Source: Acidobacteriota bacterium
GTDB lineage: Bacteria > Acidobacteriota > Holophagae > Thermotomaculales > Thermotomaculaceae
Direction of reading: 5' to 3'
DNA: 7,709 bases
Assembly (NCBI GenBank): GCA_027038695.1
Contig: JALWHA010000287.1
Coordinates: 1-7,709 of the forward strand
Shown: one piece after another, positions 1-6,456 of the stretch
Numbering within the stretch: the first letter of the stretch is position 1
Layout: each line of letters starts with the position of its first letter
The notes under the pieces: generated by a model
Told to the model about the DNA's origin: nothing
The model's input: the letters and a program-made list of their open reading frames with translations, nothing else
Database searches by the model: none
Made by a program: the position numbers and the translations under genes

Positions 1-55
1 TTTGATTTATTTAAATTAAAATTATAAGTTTTGTGTTCTTAATCACTTAAAAAAT

Positions 56-83
56 TTGATATTTTTAAAAAATCATTTAAATT
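56..83 (+). promoter_or_regulatory. Possible sigma70-type promoter for the GGDEF gene
   Basis: TTGATA at 56-61 matches the -35 consensus at five of six positions. TAAATT at 78-83, 16 bases downstream, matches the -10 consensus at four of six. TTTAAT at 82-87 is a closer -10 match but would need a 20-base spacer. The whole 1-102 leader is so AT-rich that chance matches are expected; a second candidate pair is TTGATT at 2-7 with TATAAG at 23-28. The downstream gene must have some promoter unless it is read from an upstream gene outside the window. Confidence 0.25.
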
Positions 84-102
84 TAATGTTAAAGGAGTTT
101 GT

Positions 103-1254
103 ATGGGAAAATTTGCGTCAATAGACGTTGCTTTATCGGTATGGTCTATATTTGTACAACTTATGATAAATGTTCCTTTGTTTTTACTCTTTTTCCTCTC
201 ATGGTTTATTACCAGGAAAAAGATCTTTTTTACCTGGACTGTTGCCTGGAGCCTTAATTTATTTGCCTTGGCAAATGTGCTGTTAATATCAAATTTTTTT
301 ATAAATACAGATTCTCCGCAACAAATTTTTTTATATTCCCTTTACGGTGTGTTAAAGATAATGTTCGGAGTGGTTCTTTTGATTTCCGCGGTACAATTCT
401 CCAAAAGAAACGAAGCAATAAACATTCCTGCTTTGTTTTTGTTTTCCTCAGGCCTTCTTTTATGGATTATCTTCTTGTTGTTCTCTGCTGTTATTATTCA
501 ATTTGTTGTGTATTTCCTGGTTTGTATGTTTCTGTTTGCCGGCGTTGTTATTTGTTTTAAGGGGGTAAACTATATTGAGTGTAAAGTTGTGGCATTAGGC
601 TTTTTTATACACGGAGTAATGTTTTTACATCACTTTTCAGTATTGTTTTCCTGGTTTTTTGAAAGGACGATTCCGGTTTATATGAGTCGAATCTCTTTTT
701 TTGATTCTGTGTCTGAATTTATTCTTGCTTTAACGTTTTTTTTAGGAGTAATAATTAGAGTTTTAAATGAGTACAGGGAATTAAACCTTGAACTTCAGAA
801 AAATCAGGAGAGTTTAAGAACTCTTGTTGATATAGACCCTTTAACGGGATTGAAAAACAGAAGGGTGTTAAGGAGTTTTTTTGAAAATATAAAAGGTAAT
901 GAAGGTTGTTTGGCATTTATTGACGTAAACAAATTCAAAAAAATAAATGATGGCTGGGGTCACAATGTGGGGGATAAATGTCTTATTGCCATTTCTTTGA
1001 AAATGAAAGATGTTTTCAGGGTGGAAGACGGTTTGTTCAGGTTAGGCGGGGACGAGTTTTTAATTGTCTGTCCTGGTATCACAGAAGAGGAAATGACAGA
1101 CAGAATAAAGGATTTTCAGCAATCAATCCGTAATTCAGTAAAGGGAATTGTGATAACCGTTGCGGTGGGAATCGAAAGATTTAACTGCAACTCTCATATA
1201 GACGAAGTATTAAAGCGCGCCGATACACTTATGTATATGAACAAAAAAGGATGA
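103..1254 (+). CDS. Membrane-bound diguanylate cyclase (GGDEF domain)
   Basis: Predicted to make cyclic di-GMP from two GTP at the inner face of the cytoplasmic membrane. Residues 11-221 are very hydrophobic and hold about seven transmembrane helices (roughly 11-36, 41-63, 75-97, 108-128, 131-152, 160-184, 203-221). They form a sensor region I cannot assign to a named family. A short linker helix (222-240) leads into the GGDEF domain, which opens with DPLTGLKNR (245-253). Metal and substrate residues include D274 and N282/D283, the active-site motif GGDEF is at 315-319, and KRAD..MY lies at 371-378. R306-x-x-D309, five residues before GGDEF, is the canonical product-binding I-site, so both activity and feedback inhibition look intact. 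The protein stops a few residues after the final helix, so the tail is short. AAAGGAG at 91-97, five bases before the ATG, supports the start. The gene stands alone, with a promoter before the next gene. Confidence 0.93.
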   Translation: MGKFASIDVALSVWSIFVQLMINVPLFLLFFLSWFITRKKIFFTWTVAWSLNLFALANVLLISNFFINTDSPQQIFLYSLYGVLKIMFGVVLLISAVQFSKRNEAINIPALFLFSSGLLLWIIFLLFSAVIIQFVVYFLVCMFLFAGVVICFKGVNYIECKVVALGFFIHGVMFLHHFSVLFSWFFERTIPVYMSRISFFDSVSEFILALTFFLGVIIRVLNEYRELNLELQKNQESLRTLVDIDPLTGLKNRRVLRSFFENIKGNEGCLAFIDVNKFKKINDGWGHNVGDKCLIAISLKMKDVFRVEDGLFRLGGDEFLIVCPGITEEEMTDRIKDFQQSIRNSVKGIVITVAVGIERFNCNSHIDEVLKRADTLMYMNKKG

Positions 1255-1283
1255 CAAATAAATTAATCTGTCAAATTTATTTT

Positions 1284-1327
1284 AAAGTTTCAATTTTTAA
1301 AACTTTGTAATTTTTATTATTTTTTTT
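1284..1327 (+). terminator. Weak terminator-like hairpin after the GGDEF gene
   Basis: AAAGTTT (1284-1290) and AAACTTT (1300-1306) form a 7-bp stem with a 9-base loop. A T-rich run follows, with eight near-continuous T at 1320-1327. The stem has a single G-C pair, so its stability is low, and its right arm overlaps the -35 of the next promoter. It could end transcription of the cyclase gene, but AT-rich intergenic DNA gives such stems by chance. Confidence 0.25.
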
Positions 1328-1334
1328 GTATAAT
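1305..1334 (+). promoter_or_regulatory. Sigma70-type promoter for the PIN-TRAM / TPR / trmL operon
   Basis: A perfect -10 hexamer TATAAT is at 1329-1334. Eighteen bases upstream, TTGTAA at 1305-1310 matches the -35 at four of six positions. Transcription would begin near 1341, leaving a leader of about 40 bases before the ATG at 1380. The next two genes follow without room for their own promoters, so this probably drives all three. Confidence 0.6.
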
Positions 1335-1379
1335 AAAGATACTTAAGTTTTTTTTGATTATTATAACAGAGAGGTTATT

Positions 1380-2306
1380 ATGATGTATTTCAGGATTTTT
1401 GCTTACCTTATTCTCTTAAGTTTTCTTTATTTTTTTAAACAGGATTGGATTTTGTTATTAACTTTAACCGTGGTAACAGCTTTGATTGATTTTATCGTTT
1501 CAAACCTTAAAGCGGGAGCGGTATTTTTTACTGTTATTTCATTTTTTCTATTTGTGTTTGTGTTGCTTTCCTTAAAATCTTTCGGGCTTGTGCCTCAAGA
1601 AATCCTGCCTTTTATTTTGGCCGCTATAGTATTTTTATCATTTATTGTCGGTATCAGGCTGGGCAGTAGCGAAAGGTTTTTGTTTTTTGACAACGATTTA
1701 CCTGAATACCGTGGCTGTGTCAGGATTCTGGACGCTTCCGCTTTAATGGATGGAAGAATTTATCAGGTAATTGAAACAGGTTTTTTAGACGGAACGGTTA
1801 TGGTTCCGAGGTTTGTCTTGCATCAGATTGAGAAGATCAATAAGACAGGCTCGGAGTTGAAAAAGCAAAGGGCAAAGATGGCTGTAGAATTGGTAGATAA
1901 GTTGAGAAACTTTAAAAATATTAAATTTGTTTTATGTGAATTAGATCTTGCTAAAGAGAAAGATATAGACCACAAACTTATTGCTTTAGCAAGAAAATTT
2001 AAGGCAAAGGTTGTAACAAACGACTACAGTTTAAACAGGATTGCAAGCGTAAATGATATATCTGTTTTAAATATAAACGATCTTGCCAATGCTTTAAAGC
2101 CTATGGCTTTACCTGGAGAGATTATAAGGATTACCCCTATCAAAAAAGGAAAGGAAGAAGGACAGGCGGTAGGTTACCTTGTTGACGGTACCATGGTTGT
2201 AATTAACGGAGGGGAAGACAGCATCGGTAGAGAAGTTGACGTTTTTATAACAAATGTCTTGCAGAGCTCCGCGGGAAAGATAATCTTCGGAAACAAAAAA
2301 GAGTAA
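1380..2306 (+). CDS. Membrane-anchored PIN-TRAM domain protein (YacL family)
   Basis: The layout matches YacL of Bacillus subtilis: four predicted transmembrane helices (about 4-18, 22-41, 45-66, 73-93), a cytoplasmic PIN nuclease-like domain (about 113-240), then a TRAM RNA-binding domain (about 242-304) ending in VLQSSAGKIIFG. PIN domains usually cleave RNA using acidic residues that hold metal ions. Visible here are D118 and D124 in LDASALMDGR, D197 in DHKL and D215 in TNDYSLN. The second conserved acid, a Glu in the VLxEL motif as I recall the family, is Gln149 here (VLHQIE); E151 lies two residues on. The linker NINDLANALKPMALPGE, typical of the family, is present. The RNA target is unknown. 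Two ATG codons lie in tandem at 1380 and 1383; GAGG at 1371-1374 fits either, with spacings of 5 and 8, so the start is uncertain by one codon. It is the first gene of a likely operon with the TPR gene and trmL. Confidence 0.9.
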   Translation: MMYFRIFAYLILLSFLYFFKQDWILLLTLTVVTALIDFIVSNLKAGAVFFTVISFFLFVFVLLSLKSFGLVPQEILPFILAAIVFLSFIVGIRLGSSERFLFFDNDLPEYRGCVRILDASALMDGRIYQVIETGFLDGTVMVPRFVLHQIEKINKTGSELKKQRAKMAVELVDKLRNFKNIKFVLCELDLAKEKDIDHKLIALARKFKAKVVTNDYSLNRIASVNDISVLNINDLANALKPMALPGEIIRITPIKKGKEEGQAVGYLVDGTMVVINGGEDSIGREVDVFITNVLQSSAGKIIFGNKKE

Positions 2307-2309
2307 TGT

Positions 2310-3572
2310 ATGAAAAAGGCTATAGTCTTAGTACTGTTTTTTCTCTCTTTAAATGTTTTTAGCGGAGAGTATTGTGTTTTTCCCTTTAAAAATAACGGGT
2401 CACAATCTCTTGATTATATGAGGTATGGCTTTGAGGTGTACATTGAGTGGCTTTTTAATGAAAATATATGTGACAGAATCGGGAAGATTGAGAATCTGGA
2501 TATCCCCTTGAAAGATAATTACTCTCTTGCGACCGAGATAGTAATAGCAAAAAAAATGAATGCTAATTATATGATTACAGGTGATTTTAAAGGCGATGAG
2601 GATAATTTAACCTTAATTTTAAAGGTTTTCAAAATTAACGGGCCTGAAGATGAGTATGTTTTTAAAGGGAGTCTCCGGGATATATTGAATAATAGGCTGA
2701 AATCTTTCTTTAAGAATTATAAAAATTTTAATTGGCCCTTAACAGGCAAACTGGATATGGAAAAATTTAAAAACTTTGCCGATGCCATTTTTTCACTTTG
2801 CATAAAGAAGGATACCTCTTTAGCGGGAAAGTATGTTGATTCGTTTCAGGGAAATGATTTTTATTTAAGGAGTATGTTTTACAGGTTGTATGATGTCGGA
2901 GAATCTGGCCTTGCGGAAAAGTATTTTTCATTGATTAAAAAGAAGAAGGAAAAAGATTTTCTCTATGAGGGAATCATAAAGGCAAATAAGGGTGATTATG
3001 ACGATGCGATGGATTTGTTTAAAAAAGGAAATGAGTTAAAACAAGATTACCTTTTTTTAAACAATATTGCAGGTTGCTATCTTTTAAAAGGAGAGTATAA
3101 TTCGGCATACATGGTGTATCCTTTTGAAAACAAAGAGTGTCCTTTTTTAATTAACGGTGCGATTATTTCACTTGCTAATGAAAAATACCATATGTGTCTA
3201 ACGTTGCTTAAAAATTTTTCTTCTAAATTCGGTCTTAGTGAAGATGCGAAAGATTTAATATGTTTTTTGCTTAATAAGAAGGGAATCAAAATATCTCGTT
3301 TCTCAGAGGCAAAAAATTTAAACGATGTAGTGAACGATTTTAATTTCCTTGACGATGAAAATTGTATGTTTGACAATATTGAAAGTACAATTCAAGGGTA
3401 TAAAGAAGAGGCTAACAGGTTATTTGATGCGGGAGAAAAGGAGAAGGCTGAAAAATATTTTTTGAAAGCAATTCAAGTAAATCCCTTTGACCAGAGTGTA
3501 TTAAATAAACTGTGCGGCGAGTACGGTGATTCCGATGCCTGTAACTTTTTAAAACTTATGGAGGCAAACTGA
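2310..3572 (+). CDS. Exported TPR-repeat protein of unknown function
   Basis: I do not recognise a named family. Residues 1-18 form a Sec signal peptide (MKK, hydrophobic core, VFS then GE). No lipobox is visible; C22 lies in GEYC, which does not fit one. The mature protein would therefore be periplasmic or outside the cell. The stretch at about 75-120 (A-ANYMITGDFKG, then LTLILKVFKING) resembles the TolB/CsgG-like N-terminal domains often joined to TPRs, in which a protein is looked up by subtype and its parameters listed; this is a resemblance by eye only. TPR-like helix pairs occur at about 216-272, where the GDYDDAMDLFKKG repeat is clear, and at about 374-407 (ANRLFDAGEKEKAEKYFLKAI). The middle and end also carry several scattered Cys. 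The start lies 3 bases after the PIN-TRAM stop with only a weak GAG (2301-2303) as ribosome site, suggesting translation coupled to the gene before. Its end carries the ribosome site of trmL. Confidence 0.8.
   Translation: MKKAIVLVLFFLSLNVFSGEYCVFPFKNNGSQSLDYMRYGFEVYIEWLFNENICDRIGKIENLDIPLKDNYSLATEIVIAKKMNANYMITGDFKGDEDNLTLILKVFKINGPEDEYVFKGSLRDILNNRLKSFFKNYKNFNWPLTGKLDMEKFKNFADAIFSLCIKKDTSLAGKYVDSFQGNDFYLRSMFYRLYDVGESGLAEKYFSLIKKKKEKDFLYEGIIKANKGDYDDAMDLFKKGNELKQDYLFLNNIAGCYLLKGEYNSAYMVYPFENKECPFLINGAIISLANEKYHMCLTLLKNFSSKFGLSEDAKDLICFLLNKKGIKISRFSEAKNLNDVVNDFNFLDDENCMFDNIESTIQGYKEEANRLFDAGEKEKAEKYFLKAIQVNPFDQSVLNKLCGEYGDSDACNFLKLMEAN
3560..3564 (+). promoter_or_regulatory. Ribosome binding site of trmL, inside the TPR gene
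   Basis: GGAGG lies 8 bases before the ATG at 3573, within the last codons of the preceding gene, whose TGA (3570-3572) directly abuts that ATG. This fixes the trmL start and points to coupled translation of the two genes. Confidence 0.8.
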
Positions 3573-4037
3573 ATGCTTAACATTGTTTTGTACGAGCCTG
3601 AAATACCTCAAAACACCGGGAATATAGGCAGGCTTTGCGTGGGGCTTGACGCTACCTTACATTTAATTAGGCCTCTTGGATTTTCCCTTGAAGACAGGTA
3701 TATGAAGAGGGCGGGCCTTGACTACTGGAAGTATCTTAAATTAAATGTTTACGAGAATTTCGTGCATTTTATTGAAAAGAATAATCCTCAAAGGATATTC
3801 TATTTTTCAAAAAAAGCTGAAAAGATATATTGGGAAGGGAAGTTTGAAAGAGGTGATTTTCTGGTTTTCGGGAAAGAAACATTGGGCTTGCCTGAAAAAA
3901 TTGTATTCAATCCTGAGAATGAGGTATATAAAATACCTATGATAGGCAAAACAAGAAGTTTAAACCTGTCAAATTCAGTTGCCATAGTTGCCTATGAGGC
4001 TTTGAGGCAGATAAATGCAAATGAAGGGATTTTGTAG
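3573..4037 (+). CDS. trmL: tRNA (cytidine/uridine-34-2'-O)-methyltransferase TrmL
   Basis: A SPOUT-class (TrmH/SpoU) methyltransferase. TrmL uses S-adenosylmethionine to methylate the 2'-OH of the wobble base of certain leucine tRNAs in the cytoplasm. All three SPOUT motifs are visible: PEIPQNTGNIGR (9-20, with N14 and R20), FLVFGKETLGLP (96-107, with the catalytic-region Glu102), and the knot-forming IPMIGKTRSLNLSNS (121-135), followed by the YEALRQ helix. The RAGLDYWKYL segment (46-55) is typical of TrmL/YibK rather than of longer TrmH proteins. At 154 residues it is full length, close to the roughly 157 of the E. coli enzyme, with no extra RNA-binding domain. It is the last gene of the likely operon that starts with the PIN-TRAM protein; the shared theme with that neighbour is RNA. 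The exact tRNA substrate cannot be read from sequence. Confidence 0.95.
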   Translation: MLNIVLYEPEIPQNTGNIGRLCVGLDATLHLIRPLGFSLEDRYMKRAGLDYWKYLKLNVYENFVHFIEKNNPQRIFYFSKKAEKIYWEGKFERGDFLVFGKETLGLPEKIVFNPENEVYKIPMIGKTRSLNLSNSVAIVAYEALRQINANEGIL

Positions 4038-4069
4038 AAAGCTTTAACAGAGATATTTATTCCTTTACA

Positions 4070-4099
4070 TTGTTGTTGATTGAAGTTGTGTGATAAAAT
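4070..4099 (+). promoter_or_regulatory. Possible promoter of pgi, overlapped by a hairpin
   Basis: TTGTTG (4070-4075) and TAAAAT (4094-4099) are 18 bases apart; matches to consensus are moderate (four and five of six). The start of transcription would be near 4106, giving a leader of about 60 bases that is rich in T. The same stretch can fold: TTGTTGATT (4073-4081) pairs with AATCAATAA (4097-4105), with one G-U pair and a 15-base loop. It is not a standard terminator, because the T run at 4120-4126 comes 14 bases later. Confidence 0.35.
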
Positions 4100-4164
4100 C
4101 AATAAATAACAGCCATGATTTTTTTTAATGTTTTTTTCTTTGGCTTAAAGGCAAGGGGGTTAAA

Positions 4165-5418
4165 ATGAAGATTAATTTAAATTTAAGAAAAATAAATAAC
4201 CTGATAGAGGATAAGCAATTTGATTTGTTGTTGGAAAAAGGATTGAAATTCGCCGAAGATATTGAGAAAGATGATGCCATCGGTTTTACGGACCTTCCTG
4301 AAACCGATAGGTATATTAAACAGGTTAAAACCGTTATAGAAAGGTTGCCTGAGGGCATTGATACCTTGCTTCTGCTCGGTATAGGTGGTTCGGCTTTAGG
4401 GGCAAAGATGGTTAGAGACTGTTTTGCCGACCGCTTAACAAAAGAGTTGATAATTATGGATAATGTTGATCCTGAAACTATTCACCATACGGCAAAAAGG
4501 ATAAATCCCGAAAAAACAGTGATAAACGTTATATCAAAATCAGGTTCTACAGTTGAACCGATCTCTTTATTTAAATTTTTCTTTAACCTCTTTGAATTAG
4601 AATTGGGCAGGGAAAAAGCGTTGAAAAGGATAGTTGTAACTACCGATTCCGTAAAGGGAAACTTGAGAAAACTTGCTGACGAGCTCGGCCTTCTAAGTTT
4701 GGGGGTACCTGACAATGTTGGCGGCAGGTTTTCCGTATTAACCCCGGTGGGAATCTTCCCTCTTGAATACTGCGGGATAGATACCGAATCTTTATTAAAA
4801 GGTGCTTTAAATGCGAAAAGGCACGGGAACAGCATGGCGGTAACCGGTGCGGTAATTGATTATTTGTTTTATAACAAAGGGAAAAATATTAAAGTTTTAT
4901 TTATATATTCAGATAAACTGTACCGTTTCGGGGAATGGTATTTGCAACTTTTTGGAGAATCTTTAGGTAAAAGGGTTGATACTAAAGGTAATGAAGTTAA
5001 TTTAGGGGCAACAGCAGTGCTTGCCAAAGGGGTTACCGACCAACATTCTCAAGTACAGTTGTACAGGGAGGGGCCTGATGATAAATTATTTGCTTTTTTT
5101 AAGATAAAAGATAAAACAGATGTTTTGATACCGGATTCTTTTAGCGAGTTTGATGGGTTTTCGTACCTTAACGGAAAAACCTTTTCAAAATTAATAGATG
5201 CGGAATGTGAAGGTACTATGCAGGCTCTTGAAAAATCAGGCAGACCTCTTATACTTTACGAAATTGAGAATATTGATTATGAAACAATGGGCGAGTTGAT
5301 ATATTTGTTTGAAATGCAAACCGCTGTATGCGGGTATCTTTACGGGATAAACCCCTTTGACCAGCCCGGGGTTGAGGAAGGTAAGGTTATTGCAAAAAAA
5401 CTATTAGGTTACTATTAA
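4165..5418 (+). CDS. pgi: Glucose-6-phosphate isomerase
   Basis: Interconverts glucose 6-phosphate and fructose 6-phosphate in the cytoplasm, serving glycolysis or gluconeogenesis. It belongs to the classic two-SIS-domain PGI family. The sequence shows the first-domain loop GIGGSALG (72-79), the phosphate-binding SKSGST (124-129), GGRFS with a conserved Arg (186-190), GESLGK with catalytic Glu265, TDQHSQ with His294, and the C-terminal signature QPGVEEGK with Lys407. At 417 residues it is of the short bacterial type and appears complete. GGGGG at 4155-4159, five bases before ATG, is its ribosome site. It is separated from trmL by 127 bp with a possible promoter, and from ruvB by only 30 bp, so read-through into ruvB is likely. 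Confidence 0.97.
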   Translation: MKINLNLRKINNLIEDKQFDLLLEKGLKFAEDIEKDDAIGFTDLPETDRYIKQVKTVIERLPEGIDTLLLLGIGGSALGAKMVRDCFADRLTKELIIMDNVDPETIHHTAKRINPEKTVINVISKSGSTVEPISLFKFFFNLFELELGREKALKRIVVTTDSVKGNLRKLADELGLLSLGVPDNVGGRFSVLTPVGIFPLEYCGIDTESLLKGALNAKRHGNSMAVTGAVIDYLFYNKGKNIKVLFIYSDKLYRFGEWYLQLFGESLGKRVDTKGNEVNLGATAVLAKGVTDQHSQVQLYREGPDDKLFAFFKIKDKTDVLIPDSFSEFDGFSYLNGKTFSKLIDAECEGTMQALEKSGRPLILYEIENIDYETMGELIYLFEMQTAVCGYLYGINPFDQPGVEEGKVIAKKLLGYY

Positions 5419-5430
5419 TTTTAGAGAATT

Positions 5431-5436
5431 TATAAT
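5431..5436 (+). promoter_or_regulatory. Perfect TATAAT just before ruvB; possible leaderless start
   Basis: TATAAT ends 12 bases before the ruvB ATG, so transcription from it would begin about five bases before the start codon. No good -35 is present: TTACTA at 5409-5414, 16 bases upstream, matches three of six. No Shine-Dalgarno is seen between the pgi stop and the ATG; the only purine run is AGAGAA at 5423-5428, more than 20 bases upstream. It may be a leaderless promoter, or a chance match within a pgi-ruvB transcript. Confidence 0.35.
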
Positions 5437-5448
5437 AAACTTATACCT

Positions 5449-6456
5449 ATGGATATAATTAGAAACCTTGCAAAAACAAAAGATGAAAACGGATTTGAAA
5501 AATCTGTCAGGCCTAAGTCTCTTGAAGAGTACATCGGTCAGGAAAAGATTAAAGATAACCTGAAAATCTTTATAGAAGCAGCTAAAAAAAGGGACGAGGC
5601 TCTTGACCATTGTTTGTTTTACGGTCCTCCCGGGATAGGTAAAACAACTCTTGCAACCATTATTGCAAATGAATTAGGTGCAAATATAAAAGTAACTTCC
5701 GGTCCTGTTATTGAGAAAGCGGGTGATTTGGCCGCTATTTTAACAAAGATGCAGCCTAAAGACGTTCTGTTTATAGATGAAATTCACAGGCTTTCCTCCA
5801 ATATTGAAGAAATTTTATACCCCGCAATGGAGGATTTTCAGTTAGACCTTGTCACCGGGAGCGGTCCAGGTGCAAGAAGTTATAGGTTTAAACTAAATCC
5901 TTTCACATTGATAGGCGCTACCACCAGGGCGGGACTTTTAACGGCTCCGTTAAGGGATAGGTTCGGGATAATTCACAGGTTGAACTACTATACCGTTGAC
6001 GAGTTAGTCGCTATTGTCAAAAGAGCGGCGGCTATATTAGGTATAAAAGTTAAAGATGGAGGCGCTTTAGAAATTGCCAGAAGATCAAGAGGGACGCCGA
6101 GGATAGCAAATAGGCTGCTTAGAAGAGTCAGGGATTTTGCGGAAGTTAAAGGAGACGGAGTGGTGGACTTTGAAATTGCAAGATACGCACTTGACCAACT
6201 TGAGATTGATAAAAAGGGATTAGACGAAATTGATAGGAAAATTTTAAAAACAATAATTGAAAATTACGGAGGCGGTCCGGTGGGGCTGAGTACGCTGTCG
6301 GCCTCAATATCAGAGGATAAGGTCACAATTGAAGAACTTTATGAACCCTATTTGCTTCAAATAGGATTTATTGAAAGAACCTCAAGGGGAAGGGTGGCTA
6401 CCGAATTAGCCTACAATTATCTCGGATTAGAATATAATAAGGAGTATCTTTTCTAA
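5449..6456 (+). CDS. ruvB: Holliday junction branch-migration ATPase RuvB
   Basis: RuvB is the hexameric AAA+ motor that, with RuvA, pulls DNA through Holliday junctions during recombination and repair. Visible motifs are the family opening SVRPKSLEEYIGQEK (19-33), Walker A GPPGIGKTT (59-67), Walker B VLFIDEIH (106-113), sensor 1 GATTR (156-160), arginine-finger segment PLRDRFG (167-173), and sensor 2 GTPR with R218. The winged-helix DNA-binding domain contains GPVGLSTLSASISED (276-290) and YLLQIGFIERTSRGRVAT (301-318). At 335 residues it is full length. The ATG at 5449 is the only reasonable start: the in-frame stop TAG at 5422 blocks extension, and the encoded N-terminus matches the family. 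It lacks a Shine-Dalgarno. ruvA and ruvC are not adjacent in this window. Its stop overlaps by one base the start of a peptide-transporter ATPase gene, an unusual partner. Confidence 0.97.
   Translation: MDIIRNLAKTKDENGFEKSVRPKSLEEYIGQEKIKDNLKIFIEAAKKRDEALDHCLFYGPPGIGKTTLATIIANELGANIKVTSGPVIEKAGDLAAILTKMQPKDVLFIDEIHRLSSNIEEILYPAMEDFQLDLVTGSGPGARSYRFKLNPFTLIGATTRAGLLTAPLRDRFGIIHRLNYYTVDELVAIVKRAAAILGIKVKDGGALEIARRSRGTPRIANRLLRRVRDFAEVKGDGVVDFEIARYALDQLEIDKKGLDEIDRKILKTIIENYGGGPVGLSTLSASISEDKVTIEELYEPYLLQIGFIERTSRGRVATELAYNYLGLEYNKEYLF
6439..6444 (+). promoter_or_regulatory. Ribosome binding site of the OppD-type gene, inside ruvB
   Basis: AAGGAG lies within the last ruvB codons, 11 bases before the ATG at 6456. 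That start shares a base with the ruvB stop (TAATG). The spacing is slightly long, which fits a start that depends on ribosomes finishing ruvB. Confidence 0.65.

Noticed and set aside
9..83. Repeated palindrome ATTTAAATT at 9-17 and 75-83, considered as a pair of operator sites
   Set aside because: In a leader made almost entirely of A and T, two copies of a 9-base AT word are likely by chance, and no regulator is known for it.
1252..1273. Inverted repeat TGACA/TGTCA after the GGDEF gene
   Set aside because: Only 5 bp, it includes the stop codon, has a 12-base loop and no T run directly behind it; too weak to call.
3077..3376. Open frame on the - strand inside the TPR gene
   Set aside because: Its length is expected by chance opposite an AT-rich gene; it shows no recognisable motif or ribosome site.
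4125..4358. Open frame on the - strand overlapping the pgi start
   Set aside because: It lies opposite the clearly coding pgi gene and its leader, has no family features, and its composition mirrors the + strand gene.
4482..4835. 117-residue open frame on the - strand inside pgi
   Set aside because: It is fully opposite conserved pgi motifs and resembles no protein I know; a shadow frame.
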